Shown: positions 6,941-13,425 of the stretch, piece by piece
Layout of the letters: the number at the start of each line of letters is the position of its first letter
Position numbering within the stretch: position 1 is the first letter of the stretch
Source: Leptospirillum sp.
GTDB lineage: Bacteria > Nitrospirota > Leptospirillia > Leptospirillales > Leptospirillaceae
DNA: 23,093 nt
NCBI GenBank assembly: GCA_027346125.1
Contig: DAIEST010000271.1
Span: forward strand, 1 to 23,093
Direction of reading: 5' to 3'
The notes under the pieces: model-generated
The model's database searches: none
Told to the model about the DNA's origin: nothing
What the model saw: the letters and a program-made list of their open reading frames with translations, nothing else
Program-made: the position numbers and the translations under genes

Positions 6941-8815
6941 TTAACCTTTTCCGTTGGACAGAATTCCTGCCGGAGAGACGCTCTGGTTCTGGCGAAGCTG
7001 GATATCCTGAAGAATCTCGCCCACATCGAGGATCAGGACAACCTTCCCGTCCCCCGTGATCGTCGCCCCGGCCATCCCCCGGATTCCCGAAAGAAGCGAG
7101 CCCATGCTCTTGATCACCACTTCTTCCTGGTAGGGAAGACGGTCCACGATCAGCCCCAGAAGCCGGGATCCGAGCTGGACCACCACCACGTAGCATTTTC
7201 TCGTGTCATCCTGATCCCCCGGAGGAGTCTTGAACTCGTCCCTGAGACGAAGGAGCGGAAGCACCTGATTCCGGAGATTCAGGACATCCGATCCCGACAG
7301 CGTCCGGATGTCCTCGCGGGTGATCTTGACCGTTTCCACCACGCTCTGGAGCGGGATGGCGTAGACCTCGGAACCGATCGTCACCATCAGCGCCTGAATG
7401 ATGGCGATTGTCAGAGGAAGCCGGATGACGAATGTGGATCCGGCCCCCATCGCTGTCCGGATATCGACGGAACCATTGATCTTGTTGATATTCGTCCGGA
7501 CGACATCCATCCCGACACCCCGGCCGGAGACATCGGTCACCTTCTCCGCCGTACTGAATCCCGGGAGGAAGATGAGATTGACCAGTTCCGTCTCGGACAT
7601 CCGTTCCGCATCCGCCGGCTGGATCAGTTTCCGTTCGACCGCCTTGTCCCGGACCCGCGCCACATCGATGCCCTTGCCATCGTCGGAGACCTCGATGACG
7701 ATCGAGTTCCCCTCCTGGTAGGCGGAGATCCGGACAACGCCTTCCGCAGGCTTTCCGGATCGGACCCGTTCTTCCGGATCTTCCAGACCGTGATCGATGG
7801 CATTCCGGATGATATGGACGAGAGGATCCCCGATTTCCTCGATCACCGACTTGTCCAGCTCCGTCTCCTCCCCCGACAGTTCGAGACGGACTTCTTTCCC
7901 CATCTTCCGGGAAAGGTCCCGGACCATCCTCGGGAATTTCCCCAGGACCTTCCGGATCGGCTGCATCCGGGTCTTGATCACCGCAAGCTGGAGGTCCGTC
8001 GTCACGCGGGACAGCTGTGCCACCGCCTCGGAGATCTCCTTCATCTGACGCTCCGGATCCTCTTCGCCGGCATGCTCCGAGGAGAGCTTCACAAGACGGT
8101 TCCGCCCCAGGACAAGCTCGCCGACAAGATTCATCACGTTGTCCAGCCGGGAGGTCTCCACCCGGATCGTCTGATCCCCTTCTCCCGCGGGCACCGGAGC
8201 CCCTCCGGCCTCGGGAGCGGCGGAGGGAACGACCTCTCCCCTGGCAGCGGGAGCGGGAGAAGCCCGGGTGGCGGGAGCGGGCGGGGCTTCGGAAGACTCT
8301 TCGGCGTCTTCCACCAGAAACTCCTGGAGTTCCTGGGACTCCGACTCACCGGAGGTCTCCGTCCCTTCGGACGCCACGCCATGGCTGGCCACACTCTCGG
8401 TCTGCACATCCTCTCCCCACTGGAGAAGAAGATCGAGCTTCTGGTTCAGCGATTCGATATCGATCTCTTCCGGCTTCCCGGTCTTGACCTCCTGGATCAG
8501 GAGCTTCAGGGCATCCATGGATTCCAGGATGATGTCGATCACCACCGGATCCGCCCGCATCTGACCCTGCCGAAGCTGGTTCAGGACGTTTTCCGCATGA
8601 TGGGCGACGTCCACGACCCGGGTCAGCCCGATGAACCCCGCAGACCCCTTGATGCTGTGAGCCGTCCGGAAGATCTCGTTCAGAAGGGTCCGGTCCTCGG
8701 GATTGGCTTCGAGCTGCACGAAGAACGTGTCGAGACCTTCGAGCATCTCTTCCGCTTCGGCCAGAAAATCCTGAAGGATCTCCTTCATTTCCTCGTTATC
8801 GAAGGTTTCCGACAT
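6941..8815 (-). CDS. cheA: CheA, chemotaxis histidine kinase
   Basis: CheA phosphorylates itself and passes the phosphate to CheY and CheB. The 624-residue protein has an HPt (P1) domain at about 1-130 with the phosphorylated H53 in T-A-H-S-I-K-G-S-A-G-F, dimerisation (P3) at about 215-290, the ATP-binding domain (P4) at about 295-470 with the N box H-I-I-R-N-A-I-D-H-G (334-343), D-D-G-K-G-I-D (378-384) and G-R-G-V-G-M-D (431-437), and a CheW-like P5 domain at about 472-610. Residues 135-215 form a Glu/Ser then Ala/Pro-rich linker with no visible P2 response-regulator-binding fold. The ATG follows GGAGA by 7 bases and lies 36 bases after cheY. Confidence 0.97.
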   Translation of the reverse strand: MSETFDNEEMKEILQDFLAEAEEMLEGLDTFFVQLEANPEDRTLLNEIFRTAHSIKGSAGFIGLTRVVDVAHHAENVLNQLRQGQMRADPVVIDIILESMDALKLLIQEVKTGKPEEIDIESLNQKLDLLLQWGEDVQTESVASHGVASEGTETSGESESQELQEFLVEDAEESSEAPPAPATRASPAPAARGEVVPSAAPEAGGAPVPAGEGDQTIRVETSRLDNVMNLVGELVLGRNRLVKLSSEHAGEEDPERQMKEISEAVAQLSRVTTDLQLAVIKTRMQPIRKVLGKFPRMVRDLSRKMGKEVRLELSGEETELDKSVIEEIGDPLVHIIRNAIDHGLEDPEERVRSGKPAEGVVRISAYQEGNSIVIEVSDDGKGIDVARVRDKAVERKLIQPADAERMSETELVNLIFLPGFSTAEKVTDVSGRGVGMDVVRTNINKINGSVDIRTAMGAGSTFVIRLPLTIAIIQALMVTIGSEVYAIPLQSVVETVKITREDIRTLSGSDVLNLRNQVLPLLRLRDEFKTPPGDQDDTRKCYVVVVQLGSRLLGLIVDRLPYQEEVVIKSMGSLLSGIRGMAGATITGDGKVVLILDVGEILQDIQLRQNQSVSPAGILSNGKG

Positions 8816-8851
8816 CGGCTGTCTCCATAGGCGACATTCCTGGCGATCCCT

Positions 8852-9232
8852 TTACTTGTCCTTGAAGATCTTGGCAACCTTCTCCTGAAGGGTGGCAACG
8901 GTGAAAGGCTTGACGATGTAGTTCGAAACACCCGCCTTGATCGCCTCGACCACGTTCTCCTGCTTGGCCTCGGCCGTCACCATCAGGAACGGAAGATGTT
9001 TGAGCTGGGGAGTGGCCCGAACCTTCCTGAGAAGATCGATCCCGGTCATGTTCGGCATGTTCCAGTCGCTGACCACAAAATCGAATTTCTCCGACATGAG
9101 CCGGTCGTAGGCCTTCTGCCCGTCCTCGGCCTCTTCGATGCTGGAAAACCCGATCTGCCGGAGAGTGTTCTTGACGATCCTCCTCATGGTCGAAAAATCG
9201 TCTACGACAAGCACCCGCATATTAAAATCCAC
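8852..9232 (-). CDS. cheY: CheY, motor response regulator
   Basis: Phospho-CheY binds the flagellar switch and changes the direction of rotation. The protein is a single receiver domain of 126 residues with D11/D12, the phosphorylated D56 in V-V-S-D-W-N-M-P-N-M, the Thr of F-L-M-V-T-A-E-A, and the Lys of I-V-K-P-F. The surroundings of D56 are almost identical to those of enterobacterial CheY, which supports a motor-type CheY rather than a generic receiver. I chose the GTG at 9232: it follows GGGGAGG by a 7-base spacer. A TTG at 9238 lies too close to that site and an ATG at 9220 lies 19 bases from it. It heads the che-mot block after a 188-base gap and is followed by cheA. Confidence 0.96.
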   Translation of the reverse strand: MDFNMRVLVVDDFSTMRRIVKNTLRQIGFSSIEEAEDGQKAYDRLMSEKFDFVVSDWNMPNMTGIDLLRKVRATPQLKHLPFLMVTAEAKQENVVEAIKAGVSNYIVKPFTVATLQEKVAKIFKDK

Positions 9233-9258
9233 TCTCAATCCTCCCCTTCGAAGATCAG

Positions 9259-9280
9259 GTCAGGGCACTGGAACCCTGAC
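9259..9280 (-). promoter_or_regulatory. Perfect hairpin in the cheY leader
   Basis: Two 7-base arms, GTCAGGG and CCCTGAC, enclose an 8-base loop about 27 bases upstream of the cheY start. No T run follows in the transcribed direction, so it is not an intrinsic terminator. Just upstream, GAGATCCCG occurs twice, 13 bases apart (about 9280-9302), and the first copy runs into CCCGATAA, which resembles a sigma-28 -10 element although I see no TAAA at the matching distance. The site could be an operator or an mRNA structure that affects cheY translation. Confidence 0.4.
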
Positions 9281-9420
9281 GGGATCTCTTATCGGGATCT
9301 CGTCCCCGGAAGAACAGTCCCTCCGAAAAACGAGCCCCTTCCCTCCATGACACAGTCCGTCCGCTCTTCCTGTTTCCACTCTAGCAAAACATAAATCAAT
9401 AAGAAAAACATCCATAAGAC

Positions 9421-10212
9421 TCAGATCTTCCGGTAGACGATCGTCCCATCATGGGACTCTTGCACGAAAGGGCTTCCACCATCAGGAAGACTCTCTCCGG
9501 ACCCCAGAATCAGGAACCCCCCTTTCCGGAGCAGACAATAAAATTCATTGATTGCTTTCCGTCTTACTTCCTCTCCGAAATAAATGACCACATTCCGGCA
9601 CAGGATCCCGTCCACCGACAAAGGAGGACGGTCCTGTGCCAGCGAAAGAATGTTCCCCTGGGAAAATCGGGTATTCTCGCGCAGGAAATTCTTGATTCTG
9701 TACACGCTCCCGTCATGATCGAAGAACCGGTCGATCACCGTCCGGTCCAGAAGCTTCAGGGCACGGGGGCCATAGACCCCCTCCTTCGCCTTCCGGATCT
9801 GTCCGGGAGACAGATCGATCCCTTCCAGGCCGAGCGGCACGGAAAACCCCCTCAGGTTCCGGAAGATGGCCAGCGTGTAGACCTCTTCCCCGGACGAGCA
9901 TCCTGCGGAAAGAATGGTCAAGGGAACATGGCTCTCGGGAAGAAGCGTCGAGAAAATCAGATCCAGTCCCTGGCGATCCCTGAAAAAGTAGCTCTCCCCG
10001 GTCGAAATGGCATCGTATACGGACAACCATGGCTCCCGTCCGGGAGGCGTACGCTCCAGAAGGCTCCCCAACTCTTCGAGAGAAGAGACTCCGAACGTTT
10101 TCAGAAGGGGGGAGAGCCGGCTTTCGAGAAGGTACTGGCGGTCGGGATCGTGGTGGATCCCCGTATGTTCCGAGAGAACTCTCGCCAGGGTGTGGGAAAA
10201 CGGGCGATTCAC
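9421..10212 (-). CDS. cheR: CheR, receptor methyltransferase
   Basis: CheR methylates glutamates on chemoreceptors using S-adenosylmethionine. The 263-residue protein has the small N-terminal helical domain (about 1-75) ending in T-G-E-S-Y-F-F-R-D, then the Rossmann-like methyltransferase domain with S-A-G-C-S-S-G-E-E (102-110), G-I-D-L-S (131-135) and C-R-N-V-V-I-Y-F (205-212). Length is close to short CheR proteins such as the one in Bacillus. The start is GTG at 10212; an in-frame stop lies 8 codons upstream. No ribosome binding site precedes this GTG: the bases there are a T run. Its first two codons overlap the stop of a 25-codon frame (GTGA), so translation may be coupled to it. Placed after fliA, away from the other che genes. 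Confidence 0.93.
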   Translation of the reverse strand: MNRPFSHTLARVLSEHTGIHHDPDRQYLLESRLSPLLKTFGVSSLEELGSLLERTPPGREPWLSVYDAISTGESYFFRDRQGLDLIFSTLLPESHVPLTILSAGCSSGEEVYTLAIFRNLRGFSVPLGLEGIDLSPGQIRKAKEGVYGPRALKLLDRTVIDRFFDHDGSVYRIKNFLRENTRFSQGNILSLAQDRPPLSVDGILCRNVVIYFGEEVRRKAINEFYCLLRKGGFLILGSGESLPDGGSPFVQESHDGTIVYRKI

Positions 10213-10286
10213 AAAAAAGGAACCGACCGGAGATCAGAAGTCCCGGTCGGGAAACTTCCGAAGCGATCCGGATAAGGAAGCGTCAT
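10209..10286 (-). CDS. Possible 25-codon coupling ORF between fliA and cheR
   Basis: A frame of 25 codons starts with an ATG that overlaps the fliA stop (ATGA) and ends with a TGA that overlaps the cheR start (GTGA). AGGA lies 6 bases before the ATG. The peptide would begin M-T-L-P-Y-P-D-R-F-G and end S-V-P-F-L. I recognise no family. Codon use is less typical than in the neighbours (CCT, AGT, ACT, TCT and TTG occur), so the peptide itself may not matter; its value may be to bring ribosomes to cheR, which has no ribosome binding site of its own. It may also be chance. Confidence 0.35.
   Translation of the reverse strand: MTLPYPDRFGSFPTGTSDLRSVPFL
10213..10250 (-). terminator. Hairpin plus T tract before cheR (possible attenuator)
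   Basis: Two perfect 8-base arms, CCGACCGG (transcribed first, 10250-10243) and CCGGTCGG (10230-10223), enclose a 12-base loop. In the transcribed direction the second arm is followed by TTCC and then six T. This resembles an intrinsic terminator, although the T run begins 4 bases late and the loop is long. It lies inside the 25-codon frame between fliA and cheR, so ribosomes moving through that frame would disturb it. It may lower cheR expression relative to fliA. Confidence 0.4.
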
Positions 10287-11035
10287 GGTTCATCCTGTTC
10301 GGATTCCAGGGACGCGAGGGCATCCGGACAGTCCCTGAGCGCCATCAGGGATTTCTTGAGCGACATGACGGCCTGGGTATGGATCTGGGAAACGCGCGAC
10401 TCGCTGACGCCGATCACCTGGGCCACTTCCTTCATCGTCAGCTCGTCATAGTAATAAAGGGACAGGACAAGGCGCTGCTTTTCCGGAAGATGGTCGATCG
10501 CCGACAGAAGGGCATCGTTGACTTCCGCACGGAGAAACCGGTCCAGCGGGTCGGACTCCATGGTCGCGGCCACCCGATCCATCAGGGTCGGGCCATCGCC
10601 GTCCTCCATGTCCATCAGGTCTTCAAGGGACAAGACGGCATGAGGCTCGATTTCCCGGGACAGCTTCTCGAAAGACTCTTCCGTCATCTGAAGGGCCTCG
10701 CAGAGCTCATGGCGGGAAGGTTCCCGCTGCAGGCGACCCACAAGCTCGTCCCGAACCTGCTGGAAATGGGACACCTTGTCGCGCACAGATCGCGGAACCC
10801 AGTCGACCGCGCGGATCTCGTCGAGCATCGCGCCCCGGATCCGATGCTCCGCCATGGTCTTGAACTTGATTCCGCGCGTGGGATCGAATCTGCGGGCGGC
10901 ATCCAGAAGCCCGGTAAGCCCGACACTGACCAGGTCGTCGATGTCCAGTTCCGGCGGAAGACGATGGGAGTATCGGAGTGCGTAGAATTTGACCGTGACG
11001 GCAAATTCCTTCAAGGCCGATTCATCGAGATCCAT
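10283..11035 (-). CDS. fliA: FliA, flagellar sigma factor (sigma-28)
   Basis: FliA directs RNA polymerase to late flagellar and chemotaxis genes. The 250-residue protein has region 2 at about 10-80 (D-I-D-D-L-V-S-V-G-L-T-G-L-L-D-A and R-I-R-G-A-M-L-D-E-I-R), the hallmark D-W-V-P-R-S-V-R at 78-85, region 3 at about 90-150 and region 4 at about 175-232 with the helix-turn-helix M-K-E-V-A-Q-V-I-G-V-S-E-S-R-V-S-Q. The last 18 residues are an acidic tail. The ATG follows GAGGG at short spacing. It lies 48 bases after flhG. The anti-sigma factor FlgM is not in this window. The gene order flhF-flhG-fliA is common in polar flagellates. Confidence 0.96.
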   Translation of the reverse strand: MDLDESALKEFAVTVKFYALRYSHRLPPELDIDDLVSVGLTGLLDAARRFDPTRGIKFKTMAEHRIRGAMLDEIRAVDWVPRSVRDKVSHFQQVRDELVGRLQREPSRHELCEALQMTEESFEKLSREIEPHAVLSLEDLMDMEDGDGPTLMDRVAATMESDPLDRFLRAEVNDALLSAIDHLPEKQRLVLSLYYYDELTMKEVAQVIGVSESRVSQIHTQAVMSLKKSLMALRDCPDALASLESEQDEP

Positions 11036-11083
11036 ACACCCTCACACAATTGTTGACAGAACCAGCACCCCGATTCCCGCGGC

Positions 11084-11989
11084 TTACCCGCCTCCGGAAA
11101 CACCTTCCCGGGTCTGGCGGGAATCCACAAGACGTTTCATCAAAAGCCCGATCCCCGACTGGAGCATTTCCCTGGGGGGACGGGAAAGCAGATCCCGGGC
11201 AACCTGCCGGATGGCGGTCGAGAACGGAGCTCCCGGCAGCATCTCGGCCAGGGCCTTCTGGTTGCGCACCGCCTGGGTCACAGAAGGATCCTGGGGAAGA
11301 TATCCGGCAAATGACAAGTTGAGGTCGGGCAGAAAACGATCCGCCACTCGGGAAACAAGGTCGTACAGCTCGAGCCCCTCCCTTCGATCCCGAACCATGT
11401 TCGCAAGGAACAGGAGAGGCTTTCCGGAATACCGGCGGTTCAGGACTTTCATCAGGGCAAACGCATCGGTCCGGCTGGTCGGTTCAGGAGTGACGACGAT
11501 CAGCGTTTCCTGGCTGGCCAGATTGAATGTGAGCACATTTTCCGAGATACCCGCTCCTGTGTCAATGAGAAGGATATCCACTTCCTCTCCCAGCTGGTCG
11601 AAGGCAGAGATCAGTTTCAGGTTCTGCTCCGGCGTCAGCGCCGTCAATTCCTCGACCCCCGAAGCGGCGGGAAGAATCCGGATTCCGGCCGGGCCCGGGA
11701 CCAGAACTTCGGACAGGGAACGATCCTCGAACAGGAAATCCTTCAATGTCCAGCGGGGCCGGAGATTGAACAGGACATCCATGTTTCCCAGCCCCAGATC
11801 CGCATCGAACACGAGAACCCTTTTTCCGAAGGTTTCGGACAAGGCATAGGCCAGATTGGCCGTGACATTCGTCTTTCCGACCCCCCCTTTCCCGCTCGTC
11901 ACAGAAATCACGCGGGGAGGGAGGGAGGGATCCGGACCGGAGGCGATGCCGGCCTCCTTTTTTCTCAACCCTTCCGCCTGGTCGGTCAT
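11084..11989 (-). CDS. flhG: FlhG (FleN/YlxH), MinD-like ATPase controlling flagellar number
   Basis: FlhG limits flagellar number and stimulates the GTPase FlhF. The 301-residue protein begins M-T-D-Q-A-E-G-L-R, an exact match to the D-Q-A-x-x-L-R motif by which FlhG activates FlhF. The deviant Walker A K-G-G-V-G-K-T lies at 34-40, the D-A-D-L-G-L-G-N switch near 60, and the D-T-G-A-G-I-S Walker B region near 140-150. A C-terminal helical part ends in a Gly-rich tail. The N-terminal motif fixes the ATG at 11989, although no good ribosome binding site lies close to it: GGGGAG is about 20 bases away. A 230-base gap separates it from flhF, longer than most gaps here, and holds a promoter-like element. 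Confidence 0.94.
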   Translation of the reverse strand: MTDQAEGLRKKEAGIASGPDPSLPPRVISVTSGKGGVGKTNVTANLAYALSETFGKRVLVFDADLGLGNMDVLFNLRPRWTLKDFLFEDRSLSEVLVPGPAGIRILPAASGVEELTALTPEQNLKLISAFDQLGEEVDILLIDTGAGISENVLTFNLASQETLIVVTPEPTSRTDAFALMKVLNRRYSGKPLLFLANMVRDRREGLELYDLVSRVADRFLPDLNLSFAGYLPQDPSVTQAVRNQKALAEMLPGAPFSTAIRQVARDLLSRPPREMLQSGIGLLMKRLVDSRQTREGVSGGG

Positions 11990-12031
11990 CTTGTTTTACG
12001 CCGTTTCTCCCCCCGACCGAAGTCGTGGAAA

Positions 12032-12058
12032 GGAACGGCGTACTCCTTGTCTGTTTTA
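12032..12058 (-). promoter_or_regulatory. Candidate sigma-28 (FliA) promoter upstream of flhG
   Basis: In the 230-base gap between flhF and flhG, TAAA is followed after exactly 15 bases by GCCGTTCC. The enterobacterial FliA consensus is TAAA, 15 bases, GCCGATAA, so the -35 and the GCCG half match and the last four bases match poorly (one of four). Transcription from here would give a leader of roughly 35 bases and would include fliA, which would make FliA control its own gene. The short CGAC-TTCG-GTCG hairpin lies just downstream. Confidence 0.35.
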
Positions 12059-12219
12059 GATTGTTGATCCAGGATGCACTCTCCAGGAGAATCGTTTCCG
12101 GGACAAAAACTCCATCGGGAATTTGCTCCCGAAGACCTCAGGAAATACGGAATCGGTCGACCCGGGCCGGATCCGTTTCTCCCTCAAACAGGCCCCGGCT
12201 TCCCTCATGGGCAATCGAC

Positions 12220-13422
12220 CTAACGGAATCCCCCCAGAATCCACTGGGACAGCTTCCCTGCATGCGCCACCTCGATATCGTCCGGAACTTTCTGCCCTGT
12301 CGTCACATAACAGACCGGAATCGTCGCACGGGAGAGAAACGGATACAAGGACCCCAGACACTCCGTTTCATCGACCTTCGTCAGAATCAGTGCGCGGGGT
12401 CCCAGCCCCTGGAATCGCTCCAGCGCCCCGGACAGGTCTTCGGTCTTCGAGGATGCCGAGACCACCAGGGAGACGAGGAGGTTCAGGTTTTTCTGCGCCG
12501 AGAGCGCATCCACAAACGGTTTCAGTCTCCCGTCGTCGCCAAAGGACATTCCGGCAGAGTCCACCAGAACGATCTCGCCCTTCCCGTTCTCCCTGGACTC
12601 CGAAACAAGATGCGTCAACCGTTCGGGCGTGCCGGCGACATCCACCGGAAGCCCCATCAGATCGCCATAGATCTTGAGCTGTTCCAGCGCCCCGATCCGG
12701 TAGGTATCCAGATTGATCAGCCGGACTTTTTTCCGGTGTTTCATCGTGAACCCCGCAGCCAGCTTGGCGACGGTCGTCGTCTTCCCGACACCGGTGGGTC
12801 CCATGAAAAGACAGACCAGGGGTCCGTCCTCCCGGACGCGATCGAGGAACGAACTCCCCACCCGGATGTTCCTGGAAATCAGAAACTGGAGGAGGGATCC
12901 GATCCGGTCCGGATCCTCGAGATCCGAAGGCGAGTACGAAAGCGACATCAGGCCGGCCAGAAGTTCCTGGCGGACATCCGGCGCGATCGACGCCTTTTCC
13001 AGAACCGATTCGGCCCGGGACATCTCTCCGGGAACGGACGGTTCTCCAGGAGAAGGTTGCCCGCCGGAATCCCCCACCGCAAGAGATTCGACGTGACGGA
13101 CCAGCTCAAGCACGGTTTCACGGGTCTGGGGGCCCCATTCGCGCTCGAACCGGAGAACCGTCTCCCGGAGGGATTCCAGCTCCTGGCGAATCCGGAGCGT
13201 TTCCATGTCGTCGCTCGCCGGCTGCCCCCGAAAGGATTCTCCCGCGGGGAGCCAGGGCGGGTCAACTCCCGGAAGGCCGGCGGTGACCACCACTTTATCC
13301 CGGGTCGCCCCGGAAGGGCGTCTGGTTCTGGACCCGAGGATGACCGCATCGGTTCCGAGCTCCTTCTTCACCTTGCGAAGGGCTTCATTCATATCCTCGC
13401 CCTCGAACGACCGGATCACCAT
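12220..13422 (-). CDS. flhF: FlhF, SRP-type GTPase for flagellar placement
   Basis: FlhF marks the place where a flagellum is built, usually the cell pole. The 400-residue protein has an N-terminal B domain (about 1-120, beginning M-V-I-R-S-F-E-G-E-D-M-N-E-A-L, low in conservation in the middle), an N domain (about 130-195) and the G domain (about 200-395). The nucleotide-binding motifs are G-P-T-G-V-G-K-T-T-T (208-217), D-T-Y-R-I-G-A (239-245), D-S-A-G (288-291, where D-T-A-G is more common) and T-K-V-D-E (348-352). The ATG follows AGGAGGAG, which overlaps the flhA stop; only 3 bases separate the two genes. The partner FlhG follows 230 bases downstream. Confidence 0.96.
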   Translation of the reverse strand: MVIRSFEGEDMNEALRKVKKELGTDAVILGSRTRRPSGATRDKVVVTAGLPGVDPPWLPAGESFRGQPASDDMETLRIRQELESLRETVLRFEREWGPQTRETVLELVRHVESLAVGDSGGQPSPGEPSVPGEMSRAESVLEKASIAPDVRQELLAGLMSLSYSPSDLEDPDRIGSLLQFLISRNIRVGSSFLDRVREDGPLVCLFMGPTGVGKTTTVAKLAAGFTMKHRKKVRLINLDTYRIGALEQLKIYGDLMGLPVDVAGTPERLTHLVSESRENGKGEIVLVDSAGMSFGDDGRLKPFVDALSAQKNLNLLVSLVVSASSKTEDLSGALERFQGLGPRALILTKVDETECLGSLYPFLSRATIPVCYVTTGQKVPDDIEVAHAGKLSQWILGGFR

Positions 13423-13425
13423 GAA

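Noticed and set aside
6933..7196. N-terminal extension of cheB into cheA
   Set aside because: The added residues show no family pattern and are the shadow of the cheA C-terminal coding region; the receiver domain begins directly at the ATG at 6932.
6896..8830. A plus-strand open frame of about 640 codons opposite cheA
   Set aside because: It mirrors cheA almost exactly and its product is an Asp/His/Arg-rich shadow without domains.
9259..9280. The cheY leader hairpin as a terminator for cheR
   Set aside because: There is no T tract after it in the transcribed direction; it lies close to the cheY start instead.
11955..11989. A later start for flhG after a strong AAAAGGAGG inside the gene
   Set aside because: The codon at the right distance is ATC, and the region before it carries the conserved D-Q-A-x-x-L-R motif, so the upstream ATG is kept.
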